Assembly (NCBI GenBank): GCA_025766275.1
Contig: JAFKAC010000001.1
Span: 3,906,001 to 3,970,000 of the forward strand
Length of the DNA stretch: 64,000 bases
Direction: 5' to 3'
Origin: Lactarius indigo
Taxonomy: Eukaryota; Basidiomycota; Agaricomycetes; Russulales; Russulaceae
The notes beneath the pieces were generated by a model. The model saw nothing but the letters and a program-made list of their open reading frames with translations. It was not told the DNA's origin and ran no database searches. The position numbers were made by a program, and so were the translations under genes. Shown here one piece after another: positions 36,927 to 48,961 of the stretch. Positions within the stretch are counted from its first letter, which is position 1. The number at the start of each line of letters is the position of its first letter.

Positions 36927-39900
36927 GTCATTGGTTCTCTTTTCTCTGGTTTTTCTTTTCTTTTTGGATTCGAATCTTTTTATTATTTTCCATTTCGTAC
37001 ACGTTTCGTCGTTGCACTCTATCAGGTAGTTGTATGCTTTGCGCTCACAAACCCCCTTCCGTACCCCACATTAAGATAGTGTCTAGTAGTAGTCATCCTC
37101 ACCATACGAGCGGCATCTTGTTTTCCCATCCTTCATGTCATGAAATCACTCACATCGCACCAGCAGTAGTTTGTACTAGTTTTCTTTTTACGAAATTAGC
37201 CGCCGCAATCGGGGACATGAGGAACGGGAGAAGTAAAGGAGAAAATAATTTTTTTTACAGCAAAAACACAAAAGGTGTGATTCGCCCGATATATTTTTTC
37301 AGGTCATTTGCCTATTCGTGGGTTTTGCTGCTGCATGATTGGCGAGAGCGGGAGCGCTCGTCGCGGCGGCATCGAATGGAGTTTGAGCGGGGTCGCCGGG
37401 TCTGGAACCTTTTCCCTGTGTGGGGTTTGATAGATAGGAACGAGGCGAATTTAGGGACGCCGGCCGGAGGGCCAGAACGTGTTCATATTATTATGAGGTA
37501 CAACACGGGTGAGAGCAATCACACACGCCAAAACGCGCCATCACGCGCGCGCCCCCGCGCGCCTCGTGTTTGTGGAGCGGAAACGTCGCTGGAAGCTGCC
37601 TTCATCGGCGGCTGGGGCTGGACTGTCAATGGGCCTCCGTTAGGCCTGTCATGTCAAACGACACACAAACAAAAAAAAAAAAAAAAGGGCTGTTGCTACG
37701 GTAAGCGCTGAAGCTCTCTGGATGGCCCGGGATTCCCATCCAATCCATCTTGCGGACGTTGCGCGGCTGGTAGCCTGATATTACACCCCTGGTCCTCTCT
37801 CCTCCGTGGGGGGTGCTCCGCAGTCATTCCGCAGAGCTCTCTCCGCTGCGGCATTATTACGATCGAATTTCGGTAGTAATTGTTGAAATGCGAGCGAGCG
37901 AGCGAGCAGTGGACAGACAGCGGACGAACGGACTTCGACTGCAATTGACAACGGAGGGAGGAAAGCGAATATTCCTTTTTGTGACATGCATGCACCAGAA
38001 CAAGGAAATCCCTGTATTGGGGGCGGATTGGTATTGGCTCGTTTTTTCCAGTTACTCTGCTGGGTTCGTTCTTCTCTCGTTGCTACACAAGAGTTTATGA
38101 CGCGCCCGCGCAGCGCGGTCGAAGCAGGCAAAAAACCGCAACGAGTTTCTCTCTTTTTTTGGTCCTGCTCGGACTCGATTGGTTAAGATCACCACGGGTT
38201 GGTGGCGGCGGCGAGCGGTGACGAGTATAAAGCTTCCTTCGGCGGACGCGTTCAGAAGGGGGTGGACAAAAAGAAACGAGCTTTCTGTTCTTAGAGATGA
38301 TGCGGCGAGCGAGCGACGAGGACGGACCAACGACCTAACCATGCGTTCAGGTCGTGCATACGGGAACAAAAGTAGGTGCGCAGAATCGGGACTTTTGTCG
38401 GGATCTTTGGACTAGGTGCGCATGAAGAGGCTGAAACTTTTTCGCTCTCTACCAAGTCAGTACTAGGGAGAGCATTAAGCTACCTTTTAGAGTGGTTGTC
38501 CACCGGAGCACAATTGTCGTTGGTCGGACACTGGTAATCCGTTGTTAACTTACGGGCGGATGGCCAAGACCGTAAATCGTGACGGCCGCGCCGCACCCAA
38601 CAGAAGTTCGAGAAGGATGAGAAGAAGCGCTCATGGATGCCCGATACCATATGCAGACATGTGTTTGTGCATGGTGTGTGGGGGGGCGCGGTGCATTGCG
38701 GAGTGCGTTGGTATTGGCGTACGTGCGTAACGTGATATGATGGATGATGGCATGCGGATCGCGTGTTTTTGTCGTTTGGAGTTCAACTGACGTCATTTCA
38801 GGCTCGGCGCCCCATCTAGGCTCAGCTCGCCTCTCCCCTCCTGGGGTCTGCTGATTGGTCTTCTAGTGGGGATAGTTTGGACTGCGCACTTTTTGATGAT
38901 TGGCCCTGTTCCCCAATTCGCTGGGGGTTGTTGTTGGAGCATGGGAAGAAAAAAAAATCATCGATCGCAAAGTGGTACACAGTACGGCAACAAGTTACTC
39001 CAGACCAGGTGAGGAGCGATCGGGACGATAGGGTAGAGTGAAGAGTACGGAATTCCCTAAAAGAGGGCGAGAGGAAGGAACAATGCGGTATCCATGGGAA
39101 GAAAAGGCTCCTCTAGAGGGTTGTCCGTCGAACGACCGAGATCGCGCCAACATGGAGCGCGGCAACACTGATACGATACGGCGCCGGTGCTATAGTACTA
39201 TTATACCACTAGATAGCATGCCTCGCGCTGCATTGCCTTTGAAGAGGGGTAGAAGGGGAAAGGTTAAAAAAAGAGGGTGCACGCGTGTGTGCTCGTGAAA
39301 TGGGCGGGCTATAGTAATGGGGCATTGACACTGTGTGTAGTGGCGTTATGTTTTATGCTTTGACAGCAGAGTTCCTTGTGAGTTTTCGAATTGGAGCACG
39401 CAACAACCTCCGCTGACACAAGATCTAGGCGTAGTGATGGTGGTGGTGGTAGTTTTAGACGTGAGTGAGAATAGCCGAGAACGATGACTCGGGGAAAGGA
39501 TCGACAACCCAAACTCGAACAAGGATACTAGTACAGATGATGATCGATAATGCTAGAGGCATCTCAGAGAGACACACCAACTCAGCCATATCCCCCCCCC
39601 TACGACCGCCTACAGATAGCAACTATTACTGGCGCAGGTCGCCGCGGGCCTCAGCTGCTATCAGCAACAAATCAACGCTGCGAGCCAGCCTAGGCCGAGG
39701 ACGCCGAGCATTCGCCGACAACTGGCCACCACAATCTAAACTCTACACTCTTTCACTTTATGCCATACTCTGGGCCAGCGCGCATCACTGGATCCGCGGC
39801 GCGCCCGCCGCATCGTATCATCGCAAACGAGGAGCTAAAAGACAAAAGATAAGGAACAAAAGGGCGTGTGTGCTGCGCCTGCCCGCGTTAAAAGCCAAGT

Positions 39901-40181
39901 TCGCGAAATGACGTTACTCTCGGGACCAATCTGTTTCGAATATATCGTCGTTGCGACTCGGCCTCGACCCCCCTCTGCACTTGTACTCGCAAGCTTCGGG
40001 CCTGGCCAGGTACCTGAGTTGGGTCGTCCGACGACGACGGGCGCGACTCGGGGGCGAACTCGGAATATGATTCGAGCTGATAGGGACTTTGGCCAATGCT
40101 ATGGAGTGTGTGCAGAAGGTCGTATTTTCTTGAACCCCCCCGCTCGGCCCCCCCTCGGGGAGTGGCCAGTTTACATACAAC
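36927..40181. other. long intergenic region, no supported gene
   Basis: No family pattern on either strand. It holds an A-run at about 37669-37686, GCGA repeats near 37893, a perfect CRE palindrome TGACGTCA at 38788-38795, and GGT triplets near 39437. Frames such as 37034-37711 appear by chance. Confidence 0.4.
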
Positions 40182-41956
40182 TTACGACCCTCCCTCGACT
40201 TCCTCCAGATGCCGCTTATCCAGCCACTTGAGAGCCTCATCTTCGAACTCGTATTGCCTCCGATGACTGCATATCAACACGCAGTATCACGTAAGAGATC
40301 CAACCAAAGGGGGAGATAGGATTTGGCTCGAACCCACCTGTGAACTACCTCCTGCTCCTTCACGCCCCGTATTGCCCCAGCGAGGCGCCCGGCCTCGCCA
40401 TGCCCGAGTTCCTCTAGCGGTGTCAGATAGACGCGGATCGTGAACACGACTGCACCACTGCGCGGGAGCCGCCGTAAGGTCTGGCGCTCGACGCGCAGGC
40501 GCATCCGTTCCGGATTCGGCGGGGGTGGCGCGGGGCGCGGGGTTGTGCGGAACGTGTCCTCCGGGCCTGCGCCGCCCTCTGCCCACGCGAGCTCTTCGAG
40601 AGCGGGTGCGTGCACCTGAGAGGGCGAGGGCGGGAGGACCTGGACGAGCCAGTTGTTCCGTGCTACGGGTGCGCCTGGGGACATGCGCTGGAAGAAGCGC
40701 GTAAGTGAAGGCTGAAGTTTTTCCTTGTCTGCGTGCGTGCGTGGGTCAGCTGCATGTAGTATTACAGATAAGAGAACGTGCGTGCGTGCGTGCGGGCAGT
40801 GGGTGGGGGTAGAAGGGAAGGGAAGGACGCGTACAGTGTGGTATGTTACCAGTTGTGTGGATCGCGTCGAGGGGGAGGCCAATCTTGTCTTCGAGACGCC
40901 ACCAGCCTGCATTCACGTTCGTACGTCAAACGAAGCAAGGAAGCATGAGGGGCGTGGAGCAAGATAGAAGAGGGGGAAAATCACCGTACCGGCAAGAAGG
41001 ACAGCACCGGCTTGGAGATAATACTGTCCGTCCGCACCTTCGATCATGATCGCCAGGTCGTCCTGGGTCCTACGTACGCACGTGCGCAATTCATAAGTAC
41101 ACACACACTTCTTCTTTCTCTCCGCAGTGTTATTGAACACACTTACAGCATCGCAGCCACGACCATCGGGTCCTCCATCTCGAGATCGTGTGTCACGCCA
41201 ACGGGGAGCACCTCCACAGCGAGGATCTCGCCATCACGCCCGCGGCGCGTCGCGCGGTATACGCCCGGGTAGCGCGCGACAAGGAACTCGGCGAGCTCGT
41301 GCACGAGTTCGCGCGCCGCGGGGCCGCCGCCACGCACGAGGTCAGGACGGTCTGGGAGCGTGTGGATGAGCTTCGGCCCACGCGGTGATGCGAGGCGTGC
41401 CGCGCGCAGGTGGTAGTACGCGGGAAAGTCGCGGTCGAGCTGTCCCCGCTTCGGTTTAGGTACGAGTGTATTCTAGAGTCGCCGGACGCACCTCGATCCA
41501 GCTCTCCCACTCCATCGGGCGAATGCCCATCGTCACACTGTGGTACGATTGTAATGGCACAGAAAAATCAAGTGGTATTGGTCAGTGCTTACTGGTAACG
41601 GCGTGGTTTGTATGGTCGATAAGGACGCGGAGCGATTTGATCAAGAGATTCGGTGACGGGCGTCACTGGCGGGTATGGGAAGTGTACTGGAGTCCAATCT
41701 TCAGTAGCAGCAGCCCAGGTACTTTTGCGTTAGTTTCGACCGTGTCTCCAACAAGCACCTGCTGCTCGCCTCCAAAATGCCGATCTTTATTCGGATCGAC
41801 ATCGCCATTGCTATCTGTTCCTGATCTGAGCTTCTCCGCAGGCGCGGTACGTAGTCGGCTGGGCGTCGCCTTTGCTCTTTGCCAGTGACGGGCTGCCGCG
41901 ATCAGTGTGAGCAGAGAGAGGACAAAAAACACCGCAATATCTGTAGACGCAGACAT
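40182..41956 (-). CDS. DUF3445 protein, heme-dependent oxidative N-demethylase-like
   Basis: ATG at 41956 starts a hydrophobic anchor (IAVFFVLSLLTLIAAARHWQ), so the protein is probably membrane-tethered. Later exons give VLVGDTVETNAKVP, RPYRPYKPRRYQ, then VTMGIRPMEWESWIE (about 41500-41545), the diagnostic motif of the family. The next block, 41390-41145, reads RAARLASPRGPKLIHTLPDR, VHELAEFLVARYPGVYRATR and LPVGVTHDLEMEDPMVVAAM. Further exons give PSLTRFFQRMSPGAPVARNN, MRLRVERQTLRRLPRSGAVV, FTIRVYLTPLEELG and the tail QYEFEDEALKWLDKRHLEEV ending at TAA 40182-40184. All blocks are collinear with clean GT/AG introns. Bacterial relatives form the heme subunit of a demethylase; the fungal role is not established. 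TGCG repeats (40730-40795) sit in one intron. It shares a divergent promoter with ATP synthase subunit d. Confidence 0.85.
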
Positions 41957-42415
41957 GCCTGAGAAGAAGCAAAGTCACCTTTTGCCACGAGGACTTCTGG
42001 TTCTTCTATGGCGCACGTCAGTCCCGCCAATCCCGGAATTTCGGCATATCAGGCACGTGTACAGCAGCTGCTACAGCTGGAGAGGTGGCGCTTTCACTTT
42101 AGGATAAGTTTCTTACTGTGATTACCAGATCGGTATATGTGCAGGCAGAGTACATAGTCGTTGGCTACATGTTCAAGTTTAGTGGTCGTGTGCTGCGACC
42201 GGGACGGAGAGTTTCGGGTGGCCCCAGCACAAAACAGGAAATTGCTTGCCGGATAACTCCGGCCGGCCGTGCCGCCCCGCTGGGGGAACGGAATTGCGTC
42301 TGCTGCCAACGACGACGACAACCTCCCAACTTTTTCTTTTTACACTCCTTAGTACGTCGCTCTCACGCTCCGACACATTTGTCGCATAACTCACCACAAT
42401 ATATTCAGCCCTATA
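41957..42415. promoter_or_regulatory. divergent promoter region, DUF3445 gene / ATP synthase d
   Basis: 459 bp separate the two outward-facing start codons, with no gene between. It must hold both promoters. ATATTCAG lies just before the ATG at 42416. No specific factor site was identified. Confidence 0.6.
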
Positions 42416-43197
42416 ATGGCCACAAAAGCTGCCACGGCCGCGGTGGTACGTGCCCTCGCCACGCTGTCAACTCCGAACCTGCAAAATGCAACACTGACCA
42501 CCTCCAGGACTTTACCCGCATTTACTCATCACTCGGTCTTGGAAAGGGTGCACATCTTCCACGATGCGCGCCTCGCAATCCTCCTGACTTTTCTGGTCCC
42601 TCTCACAGAGACCGTCGCAGCACTGCAGGCGTTCCGCAAGCGCCACTCGGATGCCCAGCGCATCGCCGGCCAGCTCAATGCCCAGCCGACAACCGTCGAC
42701 CTAGCGCACTACCGCTCCGTCCTGAAGAACAAGGCCATCGTCGACGAAGTGGAGAAGGTTTTGCGTGACTTCAAGCCCGTCACGTACGACGTCAGTACAC
42801 ACATCAAAGCCATCGAGACGTTTGAGACCAAGGCGGTGAGAGTTTTTCCCCTCTCTTCTAGCATTACCGTCTTTATTTATTTTTTTGGTGTAAAAATCGT
42901 AGGTTGCAAAAGCGAAGGAGACAGAGGCGAAAATCGATGTTGAGCTGAAAGACCTCCAAGCTACACTTTCTAACATCCAGGATGCGCGCCCCTTCGAGGA
43001 CCTCACGGTGCGTCACACCGCCTTTTTCTCTGTTGTTGCAGGACCAGACTTTGATGTTGGATTGTGCAAAAACTCAGGTCGACGAAGTCGGCCAGGCACA
43101 CCCGCGCATCCTCGAGACGGTCGAGAACATGGTGAAGAAGGGCAAGTGGACCGTACCCGGATACAAGGAGAAGTTCGGCGACCTGTCGCTCATGTAA
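42416..43197 (+). CDS. ATP7: mitochondrial F1Fo ATP synthase subunit d
   Basis: Five exons (42416-42445, 42508-42547, 42609-42835, 42903-43007, 43078-43197) encode 173 residues, the usual size for the family. The protein begins MATKAATAAV, then DFTRIYSSLGLGKETVAALQ, AFRKRHSDAQRIAGQLNAQP, NKAIVDEVEKVLRDFKPVTY, ELKDLQATLSNIQDARPFED and ends MVKKGKWTVPGYKEKFGDLS. Subunit d belongs to the peripheral stalk that holds F1 to the inner mitochondrial membrane. Two very short 5' exons are typical of fungal housekeeping genes. A second in-frame acceptor at 43041 would add 12 residues before VDEVGQAHPRI. The frame is clean and the gene is probably essential for respiration. Confidence 0.95.
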
Positions 43198-43615
43198 ATC
43201 GGCTTTGTCGGACATGCCGGCCCACTTGTCGTTGCACTCGCTATAGAAATAGAAAACGAAAAACGAAACAAGGATTCATGCGTGCTGGCGATGATTTTTT
43301 TTGGACCCGGATGAGATCTGTATGGAGACTCTGCGCAAGTGTTCAATCTCAAGTAGTCGATCGAACTTGTTCTCGAAGTGCTTCCGCGTACGTAACTTCT
43401 TTGACCAAGTGATCCGTCGAGTCTACAGTATATTCGGATTTAACAAGCATCGCATTTCAATTTCTTTTGTCTTAAAGACTCTACAGCGTCTGCATTCCAT
43501 CTACACATAGTCCGAGCACAAGTACCTACACGCTATTGCGGACTCGCTCACCAAAAAAAGAAAGTCAAGAAACCGTGCTCTGTCGCGGTTCAGGAGTACG
43601 AGCATGACGAGCGTG
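43198..43615. other. convergent intergenic region
   Basis: 418 bp between the stop codons of ATP synthase subunit d and GDP-L-fucose synthase. It contains both 3' UTRs, and no gene is seen. Confidence 0.6.
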
Positions 43616-45002
<1,387 letters not shown>

Positions 45003-45474
45003 GGTTCTGAGTGCGTTGTGCTTGCTGCTGCGGGGGGTCGAGGTAGTTAGGGCGATAAGCGAGGGGGTTAGGTGGGTGAGCGTAGAGAAAAGAAGACTTA
45101 TATTAGAGACGATAGTGACGACGGACTGTGAATCCAGTCAATCGCGCTCTTTGATAGAAGTCTCCCATTTTAATTTTAATTTTTTTCGTTCTTGGCCTCC
45201 GCTTCCATGATCAAGCGACAGGGACGTCAGCTGCTCTCTCTGCCCTCTGAGGGTCCAATGACCCCGCCAGATGACATCGATGACCAAAGAGACAAACGCT
45301 CGCCGCGGCGCACTTCGACGACGCTTCCATTTCGAGACCTCATCGACCTCATCCTCGGGCTCCTGACGTAATTGTAATCACAACGTGCCTTTTGGTCAAT
45401 AAGTGTAATTCGAATTATGCCAGACAAGCGAACAATAGCAAAGTTATAGAAGTGAATACTCGTGCTTGTACTCA
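45003..45474. other. upstream region of GDP-L-fucose synthase, left flank of transposon
   Basis: Probably contains the fucose synthase promoter. A small plus-strand frame from the ATG near 45209 (MIKRQGRQLLSLPSEG) has no recognised family. The TA duplicated by the DNA transposon lies at 45475-45476. Confidence 0.4.
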
Positions 45475-45476
45475 TA

Positions 45477-45503
45477 CAGTTGCGGACAAGCAAAGTCATC
45501 AAA
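45477..45503 (+). repeat. left terminal inverted repeat of the DNA transposon
   Basis: 27 bp identical in inverted orientation to 56307-56333. Preceded by TA. Confidence 0.92.
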
Positions 45504-45776
45504 TTTGATGTCTGATTTTTAGGGACATGGCAAAGTGCCGGAAAGCTCTAGAAACCATTAGGAATGGTAGATAATGGGTGGACGAACATCACTGCATCAT
45601 TAGATTTTTTAGATCTTAAGTTTTAACTCGAGATGATGGGCAAAATATTGGCGCACACCGAAAAAAAATCGCTAAAATATCAGAAAAATTGTTTTTAGAG
45701 AGATCTCATTGGGTGCTACATGATTCTGAAAAGAGTTCATCGATAACAATTCTCATTCCCTCCCAAAAAAATCATC

Positions 45777-47912
45777 ATGTCAGGCAGACCAAGAGGTCGA
45801 CCTCGTAAAAAGCCTCGCAAAGGTCACTCTAAACCCACAGTGGACAATCATCAAGTTGGTTCAATGCCCGAGATGGTGAACATGGCCGCTTCTCAGGCCC
45901 ATGCACCACACAAAACCCCGAGTTGGAAGGGCCAGGGTCGAGAAGGGAGCATGAGCGATTTCGAGTCCGATCTCAATCCCGGAGAGCAGAGTGATGACGA
46001 ATGTGAGGAGGGTGGATTTTCCGACCTTGAAGACGAGGAGTTTGCTGCCAAGCTCGTGGAAATGACAGAGCGGGATGACCCAAATGATACAGAATGGATC
46101 CCTTCACGCTTGAGGACTCGGACACCAAAAGGTGCAATTAATCGCTACTGTACTCACTGTAAAAACTTGATTTGGACTGTTCATTAATACAGAACGTCCT
46201 CATACATACATGAAGGGCCCAGATGTCATGAACAAATCACTGCGGACTCGCCAACGTTACCAGAAGGAGTGGAAATCCCAAACCACGCTCAACAGCTTCT
46301 TCCCTGGGGCATCACTTGCCCGCTCCTACACAGTGTCCCCAGCCCCTTCTATGAGCTCCTCGACAACAATTCCACGAGGCCGTCGTGCGTCAGAGCTTTC
46401 ATCAGATGGTTCTGAGTCATCGCATGCCAGTGAAATAGTATTGCCTGTTGCCACACCTGCTGTGGCTCCCATCTCCGAGTCTGATGTCGAAAACAAAGAG
46501 CAAGATGGGTCAGATGAGTCTCTAGGGGGTGCAGAAGAGGAAGAGGACGACTTCCCTGATGAAAATGAGGAAATTATGGAGGAGTGGGAGCACGAGTTGG
46601 ACCTAGCGGTTCAATCTCCAAAGGAAGTTCGGGATTGGGGCGAGCTTTGAAAGCAGATACAAGATGACCTCAAGACGGGCCATCGAAAACTCTCCCTGTC
46701 TCAAATCAATCAAATGATGATCCTATCCAACTTTGCAACTCTCTGGTTGAAGGGCACTTCCTGTATTCGTGCAAGCGAAGAGATCGCAAGGCAATGGCAC
46801 CTGGGTGAAGGGGTCTGGTTCGCTTGGAGAATTCGTGCATGTGCACGGCACTATCAAACATTTGAGCAGTTACTCCATGAACACCGTGGAGGATACAAGA
46901 ATGCACGGACTCTCCTTCGGGATGAAAATGTCAAGAAACATTCCCTTGACTATCTCACAAGTCTGCCAACTGGGAAGGTCACTCCGAAGGCCTTTCAGAA
47001 TGTGATCAACACCAAAATCTTGCCAGATCTCGGAATAACAACGAAGCAACCACTGTCCACACGGACTGCACGCCGATGGCTTATTAAACTTGGATGGCGA
47101 CACACACAAATTAGGAAAGGGGTCTACATGGATGGTCATGAACGGGATGATGTGGTTAAATACCGCCAAGAATCATTCCTTCCAACCATGAAAAAATACG
47201 AGGAGCGAATGGTTCATTATGAAGGACCAGAACTGAGGCGTGTGGAACCCAAGCTTCAACCAGGAGAACAAGAAATCATTCCAAACTTTCACGACGAAAG
47301 CACCTTTCATGGGAATGACGAAACAAGAAGTGCCTGGCTTCAAAAAGGCAAACAGCCACTAAGGAAGAAAGGGAGGGGCCGCAATATTCATGTCTCTGCA
47401 TTTATCAACCCAGAAACTGGCCGGCTTGTTCTGTTGGACGCTGACAGTAAGGTCCAACGGGACTCAACCAAAATAATATATCCTGGGACAAATGGTGATG
47501 CATGGTGGGACTGCGAGCAGCTGCTCGAACAAATGAAGGACGCCATTGACATTTTTGAAGCAGCACATCCCAACAAACAGTCCCTTTTCATCTTTGACCA
47601 ATCCTCAGCTCATGCTTCTCTCCCACCTGATGCGTTGAGAGCCTTCGAGATGAACAAATCAGATGGTGGCAAGCAGTGGCATCAATGTGACACAGTCATT
47701 CCTCAATCCAATCCTGTTGTGGAACATTGTGGAAAGCCTCAAAAAATGACACTCCCAGATGGCAAGCCCAAAGGTCTTCAGCGAGTTTTAGAGGAGCGAG
47801 GTTTTCAAGTTTCTCACCTCCGTGCAAAGTGTTCACCTGTCTGCCCAATTGAAAACAAGAACTGCTGCATGGCACGTTTGCTCAGCCAGCAAGATGACTT
47901 TAAAAACCAGCC
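45777..47912 (+). pseudogene. DDE transposase, 5' part, with in-frame stop, cut by LTR element
   Basis: Starts MSGRPRGRPRKKPRKG, an AT-hook-like basic region, at 45777. An intron at about 46130-46190 joins to RPHTYMKGPDVMNKSLRTRQ. An acidic region and EEIMEEWEHELDLAV follow, then a TGA at 46648-46650 interrupts an otherwise continuous frame (WGEL, stop, KQIQDDLKTGHRK). The DNA-binding and catalytic parts continue to 47912: STRTARRWLIKLGWRH, first catalytic Asp in FHDESTFHG, second Asp in LFIFDQSSAHASL, then GLQRVLEERGFQVS and CSPVCPIENKNCCMARLL. The final catalytic Glu lies beyond the retroelement. This copy cannot make transposase. Confidence 0.85.
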
Positions 47913-47917
47913 CTCAA

Positions 47918-48419
47918 TGTTACGGTACGGACTCAAGGACTCAATGACTCATGACCGGTTATGACTACGGTCCGGTATCAGTATTAGTCATGGACTCTTA
48001 CATTGCATCAGTCAGCACGGTAGTTCACATGTGATTGTGGCTTGTGTATGACTTGTTCCTAGGATAGCTGTACTAGGGTTCGAGCTAGTTACGCTATTGG
48101 TTACTTACTGTTCTAGCGGCGCTTTAAAGCCCACGCGTATTTGTATAAGTAGTCGACTCAGAAGACCAAGAGTCCCCATCTTGGTCTTCTTCAAATCCAC
48201 CACTTGCTTCGTCTGCTGCTTACCTTAGTCTCCGACTAAGCGTGCTTCCACTTCGGTTCACCAAGGAACCGTCTTCTTCATCTTCAGGTGCAGCGTGTGC
48301 CAGTGTGCCCCTGTTCACCTTGCGTTGGGTTGACGCATGGTCCCCATTCGCCTAAATTCCGCTAAGTCGATTACGCCTTTCTCAAGTCCAAGTCGGACCA
48401 ACGCCGGTGGAGCGTAACA
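47918..48419 (+). repeat. 5' LTR
   Basis: 502 bp, ends are the inverted pair TGTTAC/GTAACA. Compared by eye with 55201-55702 it differs once (G at 47927, A at 55210). It contains a TATAAG at 48144-48149 and a strong hairpin at 48160-48190. A 26-codon upstream frame (ATG 48337, stop 48415-48417) lies in the transcribed part. Confidence 0.95.
48144..48149 (+). promoter_or_regulatory. TATA-like box of the LTR
   Basis: TATAAG inside the 5' LTR. A start site 25-35 bp downstream would fall at about 48170-48180, which is where the element's self-priming sequence begins. Confidence 0.5.
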
Positions 48420-48421
48420 TT

Positions 48422-48432
48422 AAGACCAAGAT
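48422..48432 (+). promoter_or_regulatory. putative self-priming primer binding site
   Basis: AAGACCAAGAT, 2 nt after the LTR, is the exact reverse complement of ATCTTGGTCTT at 48178-48188, near the predicted 5' end of the mRNA. This is the arrangement known from Tf1, where the first 11 nt of the transcript fold back and prime reverse transcription. The usual tRNA-type TGG start is absent. Confidence 0.65.
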
Positions 48433-48961
48433 CCTCATTGTGGCGTACTCGACCAGAGACCAGTGGACGTCATTCCGTCCTTACCATATCGAACAGCGAG
48501 GAGATCGCAACGTACCAACAAGATTCCTAGGAGCAGCTCAGTGGAGAGAACGAGGAGAGGATACCGGGTATTTTGTAGAATTTAACGGTCCTAACCGTTT
48601 CCGACCCGTTGAGTTCAATTTCGAACACCTCTGTTGGACCGAGATTACTTGGAACCCCATAGATCACCGCTGGGACATCGTACGGCCAGCCGGAAGAAAC
48701 TACAACTGCGACATTGACGCGAGAGAACTCAACAGTCGCGCAGATTACGGTCCCATTGACGGACAAACACAAGAACATACAGACGAGGGGATTAGCGGAG
48801 AAGAAGCTTCCGACAGTCAACAGTCCCCAAGCCGAGGGAATACACCAGCAGAAGACGCCAGCCTCGGAGCTATTGGCAATCACATTATACAACGAACTGA
48901 GTCCCTTACCATTCATCAACCCGAACCAGAAGTAATTCACATCTGCAGTCCAGCAGTCGCA

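Noticed and set aside
37034..37711. 225-codon plus-strand frame downstream of the bZIP gene
   Set aside because: Low-complexity, no family pattern, runs into a poly-A tract (ends in a lysine run). It looks like chance in 3' flanking sequence.
40318..40345. GGCTCGAACCC (minus strand GGGTTCGAGCC) resembling a tRNA T-loop
   Set aside because: Lies in an intron or exon border of the DUF3445 gene and the flanks do not fold as a tRNA.
40727..40800. TGCG tetranucleotide repeats as a possible regulatory or CRISPR-like array
   Set aside because: Simple microsatellites inside an intron; no spacers.
48407..48419. gag starting with the GTG at the end of the 5' LTR
   Set aside because: GTG is not a standard eukaryotic start, and this would place the start before the primer site. 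The open leader is reported as a finding instead.
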